Source: Rheinheimera sp. 4Y26 (GTDB lineage: Bacteria; Pseudomonadota; Gammaproteobacteria; Enterobacterales; Alteromonadaceae). From it: 64,000 nt of DNA. The position numbers and the translations under genes are program-made. The notes below the pieces were generated by a model. That model did not search any database. It worked only from the letters and a program-made list of their open reading frames with translations, and was not told the DNA's origin. Of the stretch, positions 18,525-27,932 are shown one piece after another. Numbering within the stretch: the first letter of the stretch is position 1; each line of letters starts with the position of its first letter. The stretch is taken from the NCBI RefSeq assembly GCF_025245835.1, contig NZ_JAOBWS010000010.1, positions 113,956-177,955 on the forward strand, read 5' to 3'.

Positions 18525-19694
18525 TTGGCTATTGATCTGAAAAAGAAAATTGAGCTTTGTCACATTATCACCGACCTTGATGTGGGTGGTGCCGAGTTTA
18601 TGCTCAAACGTTTGCTGGAGCAGGAACCTGAGTATAAAGAACGGGTTGTTGTGATTTCGCTGATGGATCATGGCAAGATCGGGCAGCAACTGATGCAGGC
18701 CGGTTTTACTGTGTATGCGCTGAATATGAAAGGCAAACTGGCTTTTCCGCTGGCCTTGTTGCGTTTGACCCGTTTGTTACGTCAATTACAACCGCTTTTG
18801 GTGCAAACCTGGATGTATCACGCCGATTTGCTCGGCGGCCTTGCGGCATATTTTGCCGGTATTAAAACCATCGTCTGGGGCATTCACTGCACAAAATTGC
18901 CGATAGGCCGGCCGCTGACCTGGGCTGTGATGAAAGCCTGTGCATTATTGTCGTATAAAATCCCATCCCATATTGTGTGTGTGGCTGATGCCGCCAGACA
19001 AATGCATATTAACTACGGTTATAAGCCTGCGCTGATGTCGGTGATCCCCAATGGTTTTGCCATTAACCCTTTGCTTGAGCGCCCTTTGGGCCATCAAGCT
19101 CTGCTGCAATTGGCACAATCAGCTGCACCTTTGGTGGTGGGCGCTGTGGGGCGTTTTCATCCGGATAAAGGTCAGGACATTTTATTAAATGCGGCGGCTT
19201 TGGTGGTCGAAAAAAGGCCGGATATTGTGTTTGTATTAGCCGGACGCCAATGTGATCACAATAACCCGGCGTTACAACAGCAGATTGCGGCCAAAGGATT
19301 GGAAAAACAGGTCATTCTGCTGGGAGAACGCGACGATGTACCGCAGTTATTGACTGAATTTGATATTTTTTGCCTGCCATCGCGCAGTGAAGCTTTTCCG
19401 GTCGCTCTGGGCGAAGCCATGCTGGCGGCACTTCCCTGTGTTGCCACTGATGTGGGCGATTGCCGCTGGCTGACCGGCGACATATTCCCGCTGATCCCGC
19501 AGGGCGATGCGGCTGTTCTGGCGCAAGCCATTCTTGAGATGGCAGATAAGCCTGCTGCAGAGCGTCATCAGCTTGGTTTAAAAGCCCGGCAGCGGGTGAT
19601 TGAGCTGTTTTCAATTGACAGCGTGTCAAAGCGTTACCGCCAGTTGTACCGGCAGTTAAATCCGCAATTTTCAGAGCAGTCAGGGCTTGAATAA
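18525..19694 (+). CDS. Glycosyltransferase, family 4 (GT-B)
   Basis: A 389-residue GT4 enzyme. Near the N-terminus it has HIITDLDVGGAEFML, the acceptor loop; the C-terminal half has VGAVGRFHPDKGQDILL near 205, FCLPSRSEAFPVALGEAM near 285 (E-x7-E region) and ATDVGDCRWL. No ATG is available before the conserved region; TTG at 18525 is the best start. It overlaps the following glycosyltransferase by 8 bases. Donor and acceptor are unknown. Confidence 0.85.
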   Translation: MAIDLKKKIELCHIITDLDVGGAEFMLKRLLEQEPEYKERVVVISLMDHGKIGQQLMQAGFTVYALNMKGKLAFPLALLRLTRLLRQLQPLLVQTWMYHADLLGGLAAYFAGIKTIVWGIHCTKLPIGRPLTWAVMKACALLSYKIPSHIVCVADAARQMHINYGYKPALMSVIPNGFAINPLLERPLGHQALLQLAQSAAPLVVGAVGRFHPDKGQDILLNAAALVVEKRPDIVFVLAGRQCDHNNPALQQQIAAKGLEKQVILLGERDDVPQLLTEFDIFCLPSRSEAFPVALGEAMLAALPCVATDVGDCRWLTGDIFPLIPQGDAAVLAQAILEMADKPAAERHQLGLKARQRVIELFSIDSVSKRYRQLYRQLNPQFSEQSGLE

Positions 19695-20871
19695 ATTGTC
19701 CGGTGCCGAAAAGGGAGCTTATCACGGCACGTCTCCCGGAAAAAAATTAGTGATTGTCACCACAGTGCCGGACACACTGGAGCTGATTCTGGAGTCGCAA
19801 CCACAATTTCTGAATGGTTTTTATCAGGTGGTTGTGGTGAGTTCAGCGCCGCAAAGGCTTGCGGCTTTTGCGCAAAAAGAAGGTGTCGATTTTGACGTGG
19901 TGCCCATGAACCGCGGTATTTCGCCGTTTGAGGACATCAATTCCATTGTTCAGATGTACAGGGTGCTCAGAAAACACCGGCCGGATCTGGTGCATTCTTA
20001 TACACCCAAAGCAGGTATGGTGAGCGCCATCGCCGGCTTTTTTGCCCGGGTGCCGGTGCGTGTGCACACCTTTACCGGTTTGATTTTCCCATACTGCAGT
20101 GGCGTGAAAAAGTTCATTCTTAAGCAGATTGACCGGGTGATCTGCTGTTTGAATACACATATAGTGCCCGAAGGCGAAGGTGTAAAACAAACCCTGGCGC
20201 CTTTGTGTCATAAGCCGCTGAAAGTGATTGGTTATGGCAATATTGCCGGTGTTAATTTAATGCACTTTAACCCGTCAGAGCCTGAGGTTGTGGCCAGGGC
20301 GGCCGCGTTAAAATCAGAACTTGGGCTCTGCGGAAAAACCGTGTTTTGTTTTGTCGGCCGGCTTAATAACGACAAAGGTATTAAAGAACTTTGTGATGCC
20401 TTTCTGACTTTAGATCCGCAGAAAAATGCGTTGTTAATTGTCGGTGGACTGGATGACGAAAATCCGGTGGATGTACAAACCCTGCAAAAACTGCAATTGT
20501 CGCCGGCAATTTGCCTGCTGGGGTTTCAGCCGGATGTGCGGGTGGCCTTATTGGCGGCCGATGTATTTGTACTGCCAAGCTACCGTGAAGGTTTTCCCAA
20601 TGTGGTGTTACAGGCCGGTGCTATGGCTAAACCGGCTTTGGTCACCGATGTGCATGGTTCCAATGAAATTGTGCAGCAAGGCGTGAATGGCTGGATAGTT
20701 CCTGTACGCGACAGTCAGGCGTTGTCGGCACAAATGCAGATGATCGGCGGCATGACACAAAGCGAGCTTGCTGAAGTCGGGCGTCAGGCCCTTGCTTTGG
20801 TTCATGACCGTTTTGAGCGGAGTTTTTATCAGCGTCAGTTATTGGCGTTTTATCAGGACATTCTCAGTTGA
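19687..20871 (+). CDS. Glycosyltransferase, family 4 (PglA/CapM-like)
   Basis: A 394-residue GT4 enzyme. [34 protein letters not shown] residues near 100-125 resemble PglA and CapM transferases that add the second sugar to an undecaprenyl-linked bacillosamine or FucNAc. The C-terminal half has [16 protein letters not shown] near 220 and [24 protein letters not shown] near 297. Position immediately before the PglC-type initiating transferase supports a role as the second transferase. Start is TTG at 19687 or TTG at 19696; neither has a strong ribosome site, and translation may be coupled to the preceding gene. Substrate is inferred. Confidence 0.83.
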   Translation: MNKLSGAEKGAYHGTSPGKKLVIVTTVPDTLELILESQPQFLNGFYQVVVVSSAPQRLAAFAQKEGVDFDVVPMNRGISPFEDINSIVQMYRVLRKHRPDLVHSYTPKAGMVSAIAGFFARVPVRVHTFTGLIFPYCSGVKKFILKQIDRVICCLNTHIVPEGEGVKQTLAPLCHKPLKVIGYGNIAGVNLMHFNPSEPEVVARAAALKSELGLCGKTVFCFVGRLNNDKGIKELCDAFLTLDPQKNALLIVGGLDDENPVDVQTLQKLQLSPAICLLGFQPDVRVALLAADVFVLPSYREGFPNVVLQAGAMAKPALVTDVHGSNEIVQQGVNGWIVPVRDSQALSAQMQMIGGMTQSELAEVGRQALALVHDRFERSFYQRQLLAFYQDILS

Positions 20872-21464
20872 AAAGGCTATTTGATATTGTTGTGGCGCTG
20901 ACGGCTTTGCTGCTGTTATCGCCGTTGTTTTTACTGTTGTTTGTGCTGGTGCGGCTGAAATTAGGCGCGCCGGTGTTATTTCGTCAGGCCAGACCCGGCT
21001 TAAATGGCAACATTTTTCACATGGTGAAGTTTCGCACTATGACCAACGCTGTGGATAGTCAGGGTGTGGCTTTAAGTGATGCCGAACGTTTAACGCCTTT
21101 TGGCGCTTTGCTGCGTTCAACCAGCCTGGACGAATTACCTGAATTATGGAACGTGCTCAAAGGGGATATGAGTCTGGTTGGGCCAAGGCCTTTGTTACCT
21201 GAATATCTGAGCCTGTATACACCAGAGCAGGCGAAACGTCATCTGGTGCGCCCCGGCATTACCGGTTGGGCGCAAATTAATGGCCGTAATGCCATTAGCT
21301 GGGAGCAAAAATTTGAGTTGGATGTTTGGTATGTGCAACATCAAAGTTTTTGGCTCGACTGCAAAATACTGCTGCTGACTGTACTGAAAGTGTTTAAACG
21401 TGACGGCATCAGCAGCGAAGGTGTCGTCACCACTGAGAAATTTACCGGAAGTGCCAAACAATGA
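20868..21464 (+). CDS. pglC: Initiating phosphoglycosyl transferase (PglC-like)
   Basis: A 198-residue monotopic membrane sugar transferase that moves a sugar-1-phosphate onto undecaprenyl phosphate and so starts the repeat unit. The N-terminal hydrophobic hairpin (residues 10-30) is followed by [12 protein letters not shown], the catalytic-region KFRTMTNA near 60, [23 protein letters not shown] near 83-105, and [14 protein letters not shown] near 125. The short form without extra N-terminal membrane domains is that of PglC/WbaP cores. It starts at TTG in TTGA, overlapping the previous stop, and overlaps the PglD-like gene by 4 bases. Neighbours suggest diNAc-bacillosamine as the first sugar. 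Confidence 0.88.
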   Translation: MKRLFDIVVALTALLLLSPLFLLLFVLVRLKLGAPVLFRQARPGLNGNIFHMVKFRTMTNAVDSQGVALSDAERLTPFGALLRSTSLDELPELWNVLKGDMSLVGPRPLLPEYLSLYTPEQAKRHLVRPGITGWAQINGRNAISWEQKFELDVWYVQHQSFWLDCKILLLTVLKVFKRDGISSEGVVTTEKFTGSAKQ

Positions 21465-22084
21465 AGACGCTGGCAATTTTAGGGGCCAGTGGTCACGGCC
21501 GTGTTGTTGCTGATGCTGCGCTGCAAAGTGGGCAATGGCAGCAAGTGTGTTTTTATGATGACGCTTACCCAGGGTTGCAAACAAATGGTCGTTTTGCCGT
21601 CGTTGGCAATTCCGCTGATTTATTAACATCGGGTTATGCTGCTGTCGTGGCCATTGGGGATAACAAACGCAGGTTAGAAAAGCACCTGTGGCTGAAACAG
21701 CAAGGGGTTTTGCTGGCAACCGTTTGTCATCCCGCTGCTGTGGTGGCGTCAGATGTCAGTATTGCCGACGGCAGCGTGGTGCTGGCCGGTGCTGTGATTA
21801 ATCCGGGCGCTGTGCTGGGTGAGGCTTGTATTGTCAACAGCAGGGCTGTGGTGGAGCATGATTGCCAGTTAGCGGACGCCGTGCATTTAAGTCCTGGTGC
21901 TTGTCTGGGTGGTGGATGTAAAATTGAAACAGGCGTATGGGTTGGTATTGGCGCCGCAGTGCGTCATTTAATGACACTGGGCGAATTTTCTATTGTGGGT
22001 GCCGGCTCAGCTGTTGTGAAACCTGTGCTGGCACGTCAGGTTGTCGCCGGTGTACCGGCACAATTGCTCAAAATGAACGAATAA
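21461..22084 (+). CDS. pglD: UDP-4-amino-sugar N-acetyltransferase (PglD-like)
   Basis: A 207-residue left-handed beta-helix acetyltransferase. The N-terminal Rossmann-like part has [17 protein letters not shown], then VAIGDNKRR, and the C-terminal part has hexapeptide repeats ([23 protein letters not shown]) with the catalytic-type His in VEHDC near residue 131. This is the PglD/NeuD architecture, which acetylates the 4-amino group of UDP-amino sugars. It lies in the order PglC-PglD-PglE, as in bacillosamine pathways, with a 4-base overlap upstream. Start is ATG. Confidence 0.88.
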   Translation: MKTLAILGASGHGRVVADAALQSGQWQQVCFYDDAYPGLQTNGRFAVVGNSADLLTSGYAAVVAIGDNKRRLEKHLWLKQQGVLLATVCHPAAVVASDVSIADGSVVLAGAVINPGAVLGEACIVNSRAVVEHDCQLADAVHLSPGACLGGGCKIETGVWVGIGAAVRHLMTLGEFSIVGAGSAVVKPVLARQVVAGVPAQLLKMNE

Positions 22085-22093
22085 TGGTGTGAT

Positions 22094-23269
22094 ATGTTAA
22101 ATACAGCTTTTTCGGCTTGGCCGTCTTTTACTCAGGAAGAAGCAGATGCTGTGTCCAGAGTGATTTTGTCTAATAAAGTGAATTACTGGACAGGCCAGGA
22201 ATGTCGTGAATTTGAGCGTGAGTTTGCCGATTGGTGTGGCACTGAATATGCCGTCAGTTTACATAATGGCACTGTGGCACTGGATGTTGCCCTCAAAGCG
22301 CTGGGGGTAGGCCAGGGCGATGAAGTTATCGTCACACCCAGAACTTTTTTAGCCTCTGTGTCTTGTGTGGTGAATGCCGGTGCTGTGCCGGTGTTTGCCG
22401 ATGTTGATTTAAACAGTCAGAACATCACAGCAGAAAGTATTAAAGCGGTGCTAACCCCCAAAACCAAAGCGGTGATTGTGGTGCATCTGGCAGGCATGCC
22501 AGCCGATATGGACCCCATTATGGCGCTTGCGGCTGAGCGTGGTTTTTTTGTTATTGAAGATTGTGCCCAGGCCCATGGCGCCCGATATAAAGGCCGCTCT
22601 GTCGGTTCTATTGGTCATATCGGTGCCTGGTCTTTCTGTCAGGACAAAATCATGACCACAGGCGGTGAAGGTGGCATGGTGACTACCCATGACAAAAACC
22701 TCTGGGCAAGCATGTGGTCTTTTAAAGACCACGGTAAAAGTTTCAGCTCTGTGTATGAAAAACAACATCCGCCGGGATTTCGTTGGGTGCACGACTCCTT
22801 TGGTACCAACTGGCGCATGCTGGAAGTACAGGCCGTGATTGGCCGTATTCAGCTAAAAAGAATGGCGGACTGGACGGCAAAACGCCGTGCCAATGCTGCT
22901 TTATTAGATGAGGCGGTGGCCGATATTCAATTGTTACGCCGTGTTCAGGTGCCGGCAGATTGCGAACATGCTGAATATAAACATTATTTTTTTGTCAGAC
23001 CTGAATTTTTAGCACCAGGCTGGAGCAGAGATCGTATTATCGAAGAAATTACCCGGCGTGGTGTGCCCTGTTATCAGGGCAGTTGTAGTGAAGTGTATCT
23101 GGAGAAGGCTTTTGACAATACCGGCTGGCGTCCGGCCGAACCTTTGCCAAATGCGCGGCAGCTGGGTGAAACCAGCCTGATGATGTTGGTGCATCCAACT
23201 TTAACCAGCGCCGAAATGGAAAAAAGCTGCAAAGTATTACGTGAAGTTGCGTTGCTTGCTACCGTGTAA
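22094..23269 (+). CDS. pglE: PLP-dependent sugar aminotransferase (PglE-like, DegT/DnrJ family)
   Basis: A 391-residue aminotransferase of the DegT/DnrJ/EryC1/StrS family. It shows EYAVSLHNGTVALDVALKAL near 60, VIVTPRTFLASVSCVVNAGAVPVFADVD near 83, VIEDCAQAHGARYKGRSVG near 155 and the PLP-lysine segment SFCQDKIMTTGGEGGMV near 185 (Lys in QDK). It would add an amino group to the 4-keto sugar made by a PglF-type dehydratase; the only such gene in the window is at 43462, about 20 kb away. Start ATG lies 9 bases after the PglD-like stop. Confidence 0.88.
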   Translation: MLNTAFSAWPSFTQEEADAVSRVILSNKVNYWTGQECREFEREFADWCGTEYAVSLHNGTVALDVALKALGVGQGDEVIVTPRTFLASVSCVVNAGAVPVFADVDLNSQNITAESIKAVLTPKTKAVIVVHLAGMPADMDPIMALAAERGFFVIEDCAQAHGARYKGRSVGSIGHIGAWSFCQDKIMTTGGEGGMVTTHDKNLWASMWSFKDHGKSFSSVYEKQHPPGFRWVHDSFGTNWRMLEVQAVIGRIQLKRMADWTAKRRANAALLDEAVADIQLLRRVQVPADCEHAEYKHYFFVRPEFLAPGWSRDRIIEEITRRGVPCYQGSCSEVYLEKAFDNTGWRPAEPLPNARQLGETSLMMLVHPTLTSAEMEKSCKVLREVALLATV

Positions 23270-23288
23270 CATTGATTGAGAATCTAAA

Positions 23289-24245
23289 TTGGCCTTTTTG
23301 ATATCCGTCGTGATACCACTTTACAATAAGCAAAACTCGGCAGCTCGGGCTATCAGCTCTGTGTTAAGGCAGACTGATCAGAATTTTGAGTTGATTGTGG
23401 TTGACGACGGTTCGACTGATGACAGTTTGCGGGTGGCTCGTGGTTTTTCCGATCCCCGGCTGGTGTTGCTGACCCAACAGAACGAAGGTGTGGCTTCGGC
23501 GCGTAACAGAGGTGTGAAGGCTGCAACCGGCGATTATGTGTGTTTTCTCGACGCAGACGATGAATATGCAGCAGATTTTCTGCTGCAAATCCGCAAACTG
23601 ATTTTGTTGAACCCGGCAGCGGCATTATTTGCCTGTCGTTATAAAGAGGTTGATGAATGTGGTCAGCCATTTTTGGGCCGTTGTGATCTGCCGGACGATT
23701 TCTGCGGCCAGGTGGACGACTTTTTTTCGCATTACCAGCGTAGCCGCTCGTTAATCTGTTCTTCCAACATCTGTGCCCGTCGTGAGCTCATAAATCAGGT
23801 TGGTGGTTTTCCTGATGGCGAGCGGATAGGGGAAGACATCTATTTATGGTTAAGGCTGGCGTTGCTGGGTCCTGTGATGTTCAGTGGCAAGATCCTGTCC
23901 ACTGTGTACCGCAATGCCGAAAACCGCACCATCAGTTCCGGCCTTCGGATGATCCCATTCCATACCCGCTATTTTCTGATGCACGACAGCTGGCAACAGG
24001 GTCAGGATAAAGCTGTGGTTGAACAGGTGCTTAATTTTATTTATCACAATGGCCTGATCAACGTTTGTGGTGCCTTAATGGTGAATAATAAAAACGTGGC
24101 CGAGGAATTTGTCCGGTTAATTTATCCAAAGCGAAAGTGGCTGGCGCTCCTGATCACCTGCCTTCGGCTGTTGCCGGCGACAGTGTTTTTGTTTGGCAAA
24201 AAAATACGTAATTTCGTCACAATAAGATCGATTGATGTCCGATAA
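23289..24245 (+). CDS. Glycosyltransferase, family 2 (GT-A)
   Basis: A 318-residue GT2 enzyme. The N-terminal half has ISVVIPLYNKQNSAARAI, LIVVDDGSTDDSL near 40 and the DXD-type metal site FLDADDEY near 87. The C-terminal half has GERIGEDIYLWLRLAL near 180. The start is TTG at 23289, 19 bases after the previous gene; no ATG occurs before the conserved region. It overlaps the following gene by about 11 bases. Donor sugar unknown. Confidence 0.87.
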   Translation: MAFLISVVIPLYNKQNSAARAISSVLRQTDQNFELIVVDDGSTDDSLRVARGFSDPRLVLLTQQNEGVASARNRGVKAATGDYVCFLDADDEYAADFLLQIRKLILLNPAAALFACRYKEVDECGQPFLGRCDLPDDFCGQVDDFFSHYQRSRSLICSSNICARRELINQVGGFPDGERIGEDIYLWLRLALLGPVMFSGKILSTVYRNAENRTISSGLRMIPFHTRYFLMHDSWQQGQDKAVVEQVLNFIYHNGLINVCGALMVNNKNVAEEFVRLIYPKRKWLALLITCLRLLPATVFLFGKKIRNFVTIRSIDVR

Positions 24246-25095
24246 ATCCACGCCTTTTATCAGCATTTATATCCCGACCAAAAATCGTTTTACCTTGTTA
24301 CAACGTGCAGTGCAGAGTTGTCTTGCCCAGAGTTATCAGTCCTTTGAAATCATTGTGGTGGATGATGGTTCTGCACCTGAGGTGCAGTTGCAGTTGCAGC
24401 AGTTTGCACAGCAAACGCCAAAAATGAAGTTGTTGTGCAATGCTGTGTCTGTGGGGGCTGGTGCAGCACGTAATCAGGCGATTGCCATTGCTAAAGGTGA
24501 GTTTATTACCGGCCTTGATGATGATGACGAGTTTACCGCTGAACGGCTGCAGGAATTTGTGCAGAACTGGACAGACGCCGACAGTTTTTTAAGCACGGGT
24601 TATCAGTTTTATACCGGGCCGGGCCAGATGCTGCGTAGTGCCAGAAAAGCCATGACTATCACAGCGGACGACTTACTGATGGTGAATCTGGTTGGTAACC
24701 AAGTCTTTACTAAAACCCGCTATTTACGGGATATCGGTGGTTTTGATCCACAGCTGGTCGCCTGTCAGGATTACGATGTCTGGATCCGGCTGACACAAAG
24801 TTTTGGCGCAGGCCGGCGTCTGGCCAATTTCAGTTATATAGTGCATCAGGAGCACGAGCTGGAGCGAATTTCCAATCCAGAGCGCAGATTAACCGGCCAT
24901 CAGCAACTGATTGATAAACATCGTTTGTTATGGACAGCATCCCAGCTGCGCAGTCAGCAGTTTTATCGTCAGTTACAAAGCGGGCAGCCGCTGAGTTTTG
25001 CCTTAGTGCCGCTGGCGCTTTGGCGCAACCTGAAGGTGCTGCTTAAAGTTGCTTTAGTGCAGTGGTATCAGAAAAAACGTTTTTTCAGCCGGTAG
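24235..25095 (+). CDS. Glycosyltransferase, family 2 (GT-A)
   Basis: A 286-residue GT2 enzyme starting MSDKSTPFISIYIPTKNR, with IIVVDDGSAPEV near 40, GAARNQAIAIAKGEFITGLDDDDEF near 80-105 (DXD-type metal site) and QDYDVWIRL near 177. ATG 24235 is preferred over the TTG one codon upstream. It overlaps the end of the preceding GT2 gene. It is the last gene of the plus-strand polysaccharide run; tandem 15-base repeats follow and then convergent genes. Donor sugar unknown. Confidence 0.87.
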   Translation: MSDKSTPFISIYIPTKNRFTLLQRAVQSCLAQSYQSFEIIVVDDGSAPEVQLQLQQFAQQTPKMKLLCNAVSVGAGAARNQAIAIAKGEFITGLDDDDEFTAERLQEFVQNWTDADSFLSTGYQFYTGPGQMLRSARKAMTITADDLLMVNLVGNQVFTKTRYLRDIGGFDPQLVACQDYDVWIRLTQSFGAGRRLANFSYIVHQEHELERISNPERRLTGHQQLIDKHRLLWTASQLRSQQFYRQLQSGQPLSFALVPLALWRNLKVLLKVALVQWYQKKRFFSR

Positions 25096-25112
25096 CGGGT
25101 CGGCTGCGGCCT

Positions 25113-25172
25113 ATTTCAGCCCTGGTAAGCTCTGCCCTGTATAGCTCTGCCCTGTAAAGCTCAGCCCTGGAA
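25113..25172. repeat. Four tandem 15-bp repeats between convergent genes
   Basis: Four head-to-tail 15-base units run at 25113-25127, 25128-25142, 25143-25157 and 25158-25172, with core AGCTCTGCCCTGTAT. Units 2 and 3 differ at one base; units 1 and 4 carry CAGCCCTGG. The last unit contains the stop codon (TCA read as TGA on the minus strand) of the minus-strand gene that ends at 25161. The length is a multiple of three, so the array looks like duplication of the 3' end of that gene. No T-rich terminator is evident. Confidence 0.8.
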
Positions 25173-26609
25173 AGTCCGGCGCAACACCCGCAGTTGTTTT
25201 TTCAGCTGTTGTTGCAGCCTGTGCAAACTGCGGCTGAAAAAACCAAGAGGTTCGTTGTAGGGCAGCTGATCCAGCTCAGGCCAGGCATGACAAATCACAG
25301 CGCGGTGCAGCTTGTTTTGTTGTTGTTCGGGCAGCGGCAGAGTCAGCATGGCGTCAACTGCATGGCGGTGATTCAGCGGATACATAAAAATAATGCCATT
25401 TTGATTGCCGTATTTATGCACTGAAGCATAAGCACCCACCCGGTTTTCCAGATAAAACAGCCCCAGTTGTTGCCACAGCGGTAAGTCCGGTAACTGCTGA
25501 AGATAGTCCCGGGCAGCCTTCGCAAAAGCGGGATGTTCTGGTACACCGGACAGGCGGTGTAACAATGCCGCTGTGAGGGGCTCTGTTAATCCTTGTTCCG
25601 GCCAATAAAAAGCCCGGCATAATTCACCGCCAATACCGGTCAGGGCAAAATGACGGCCTTGTTCAATATCTATCAAAGCGCGGTAACGCAAGGCGCTGCC
25701 ACCAATACAATAGCCGGTTCTGGCAAGCCACTCATCTTCGTTTTGGCCGCTGTTTGCTGCAACTGGTGGCAGCACAAACTGATGTTGTAAGCCCAAAGTG
25801 CCGGCCAAATGGCTGGCAACCTGTTGATCCAGGCCGGCGCGGGTTTTGTGTTCTTTGCGTGTCCAGAATCGTAATTCGCTGAGCCATGGTTTGGCACAGG
25901 CCAGCATCAACCGGGTTTCGTAGCCGGCACTCAGGCCAATTTTAGTGGGGGCATTGCCGACACAGGCTCTGATATGTGCTTGCACTACCGCACAGATTGT
26001 TTTGGCTTTTTGCTGAAGAGCGTCCTGCTCTGCTGAGCCTGAGGTAAAGGGTTGTGGCCAATGGCGTTTTACTGAAAAATCAGACAACAGCAGTTTATGG
26101 TTAGCTAACAGCCGCAAACATTTTTTTTGCGGTAACAGGGCAAAAAGATAAAAGTGTTCACTGTGCCTCACATCCATGGCAGCCATCAGACTCGTATCAA
26201 GCTGCTCCTGCCATGGCGAGGGCAATAAAGCGGCGGATGACATAATCAGCTGTGCTTGCGGGCAATAAATACAAGGCTGGGACGCCATGGCATCGGTGTA
26301 AAACTGGCCACCTTCGAGCAAACTCAGGCACAGCCAGCGGCCACCGAGCTGGAATAACCAGGCCTCAAAGGCGGCTGTGGTGTCGATGCTCAGCTGCTGT
26401 GGTTGTGAGGGGCTTAGCATTTCGCCCTGTAATGTCACAGGCCAGCCGAGTAAAAAGCCAAGTGATTCGCCCTGAGGCGATAATAGCGGGATCACCGGCA
26501 AATCATCGGCGCTCGCCAGATAATAGTCAGCAAATACCGACACCTGATAACCTGCAGGCAGGTAAGCCGGATTTTTCGCCAACATAAACTGGTGTGACAG
26601 CACTTGCAT
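25161..26609 (-). CDS. Degenerate asparagine-synthase-like protein
   Basis: A 482-residue protein. The central segment KIGLSAGYETRLMLACAKPW near residue 220 aligns with the asparagine-synthase PP-loop but reads SAGYETR instead of SGGxDS(R). There is no cysteine after the initiator Met, so it cannot be an N-terminal-nucleophile glutaminase. Related asparagine-synthase-like proteins without clear chemistry are common in polysaccharide loci. It is the last of four minus-strand genes behind a flippase, with 15 bases between them. ATG at 26609 is taken as start; the TTG two codons upstream is the alternative. The reaction, if any, is not known. Confidence 0.6.
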   Translation of the reverse strand: MQVLSHQFMLAKNPAYLPAGYQVSVFADYYLASADDLPVIPLLSPQGESLGFLLGWPVTLQGEMLSPSQPQQLSIDTTAAFEAWLFQLGGRWLCLSLLEGGQFYTDAMASQPCIYCPQAQLIMSSAALLPSPWQEQLDTSLMAAMDVRHSEHFYLFALLPQKKCLRLLANHKLLLSDFSVKRHWPQPFTSGSAEQDALQQKAKTICAVVQAHIRACVGNAPTKIGLSAGYETRLMLACAKPWLSELRFWTRKEHKTRAGLDQQVASHLAGTLGLQHQFVLPPVAANSGQNEDEWLARTGYCIGGSALRYRALIDIEQGRHFALTGIGGELCRAFYWPEQGLTEPLTAALLHRLSGVPEHPAFAKAARDYLQQLPDLPLWQQLGLFYLENRVGAYASVHKYGNQNGIIFMYPLNHRHAVDAMLTLPLPEQQQNKLHRAVICHAWPELDQLPYNEPLGFFSRSLHRLQQQLKKQLRVLRRTFQG

Positions 26610-26624
26610 TACCAAAGCCCCATG

Positions 26625-27932
26625 TTAAAAAAGAACCGCAGGATTGAGCATGATACCTGCGCCGGATGCCGCCAGAGTCAGCAGCACATAGGGTGCTGCC
26701 TGGCGCCACAGATTGCCGCCCTTCGGCGCTGCGCCACGCTGTCTAAAATAATGCTGGGCATAACAAGACAGCACAAACTGCACCGCAGACAACACCAGCG
26801 CCACCCAATAAAGGTTGGCCAGTGCGGCGGTCAGGCTCACCAGACTGACCATCACCAGCGACGCCCACAGATTCCAGTAAAACTCCACGTCTGAGCGGCC
26901 CATGCTCTGGCAATAGGTGCTGAGCACCATGCCGCTGGGTTTGATCATGCCATAGAGGGCAAAAATACAAAGTAATACAGCAGCTTGTTGGTAGGTTTCG
27001 CCAAACAACCACAGCACCAGCGGTGAACTTAAAAGGGCAAGGCCGGCATAGACCACAGTGTTGAGCTGAAGGTTCAGGCGCAGCGACTGTTGAAATAATT
27101 CAGTGGCGTCCGTTCTACGGGCAAATCTTGGCAACAGCACACGCTGGATCACCGGATTGAGCAGTCTTGGCGGCTGCTGAATAATATCTTTGGCCAGTGA
27201 ATATAAACCAAGAGCTTCAAGGCCAAGTAGCTTGCCGATAATCAGTTGATCCACTCTGTTACGCAGGAATCCGATAACCTGAGCGCCGGACTGAAACAAG
27301 CCAAAACGCAGTGCCGCACGCCAGAGCGGGAAATCCAGCGTGCATCGCCAGTCAATTGGAGTTTTGGTGGCCATCCACAGCAATAACAGCCTGAATAAGG
27401 CGCCTGTCAGCTGACCATAAACCAGTGCATCCAACGCAGGAGGAAAGCTCAGCAACAAATACAGCGTGAGCGCAAAGGCCGCAGTTTTGCTCAGGATGTC
27501 GATTTGTGCCAGTTTTGCCAGTTGGCCTTCCCGCAGCATCTCTGCGTGGTACTGCGTGGATGCGCCGAGTAATAACAGCTGTGGCGCCAGTAATGTCAGC
27601 AGTGACGTAAGCACTGAACTTTGATAAAGCCAGCCTGCGAGCGGGGCGCTGAGTAAACAGAGTGTTGTGGCAACAGCGCCCAGCGTGATGCTGAGCAAAT
27701 GCAGGTTGGTCCGGTCATTGGGTTGCAGGTTCTGGTATTGCACCGCAAAGGTGGAAAGCCCAAGATCCTGCAAATAACCAAGCAATAACAACATGATACT
27801 TAATAGCGCAAAAATGCCGAGACTGGCCTGATCCAATTGTCTGGCCAACAGCACCATCAACAAAATCTGACTTAAGGTGCCAACCAGGCTGGCGGCAAAA
27901 CTCCAGAGGGCATCCTGCTTAATTGACGCCAT
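26625..27932 (-). CDS. Wzx-like polysaccharide flippase, copy 2
   Basis: A membrane protein of about 435 residues with 12 or so hydrophobic segments of the polysaccharide-transport family. The start at 27932 gives MASIKQDALWSFAASLVGTLSQ, a typical flippase N-terminus; the open frame runs further upstream but would overlap the preceding gene by 68 bases rather than 14. GLEALGLYSLAKDIIQQPPRLLNPVIQRVLLPRFAR-type residues near 220-255 are characteristic of WzxC-like transporters. Transcribed after the WcaK/WcaL-like pair, which mirrors the wzxC-wcaK-wcaL grouping of colanic acid loci. Confidence 0.85.
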   Translation of the reverse strand: MASIKQDALWSFAASLVGTLSQILLMVLLARQLDQASLGIFALLSIMLLLLGYLQDLGLSTFAVQYQNLQPNDRTNLHLLSITLGAVATTLCLLSAPLAGWLYQSSVLTSLLTLLAPQLLLLGASTQYHAEMLREGQLAKLAQIDILSKTAAFALTLYLLLSFPPALDALVYGQLTGALFRLLLLWMATKTPIDWRCTLDFPLWRAALRFGLFQSGAQVIGFLRNRVDQLIIGKLLGLEALGLYSLAKDIIQQPPRLLNPVIQRVLLPRFARRTDATELFQQSLRLNLQLNTVVYAGLALLSSPLVLWLFGETYQQAAVLLCIFALYGMIKPSGMVLSTYCQSMGRSDVEFYWNLWASLVMVSLVSLTAALANLYWVALVLSAVQFVLSCYAQHYFRQRGAAPKGGNLWRQAAPYVLLTLAASGAGIMLNPAVLF

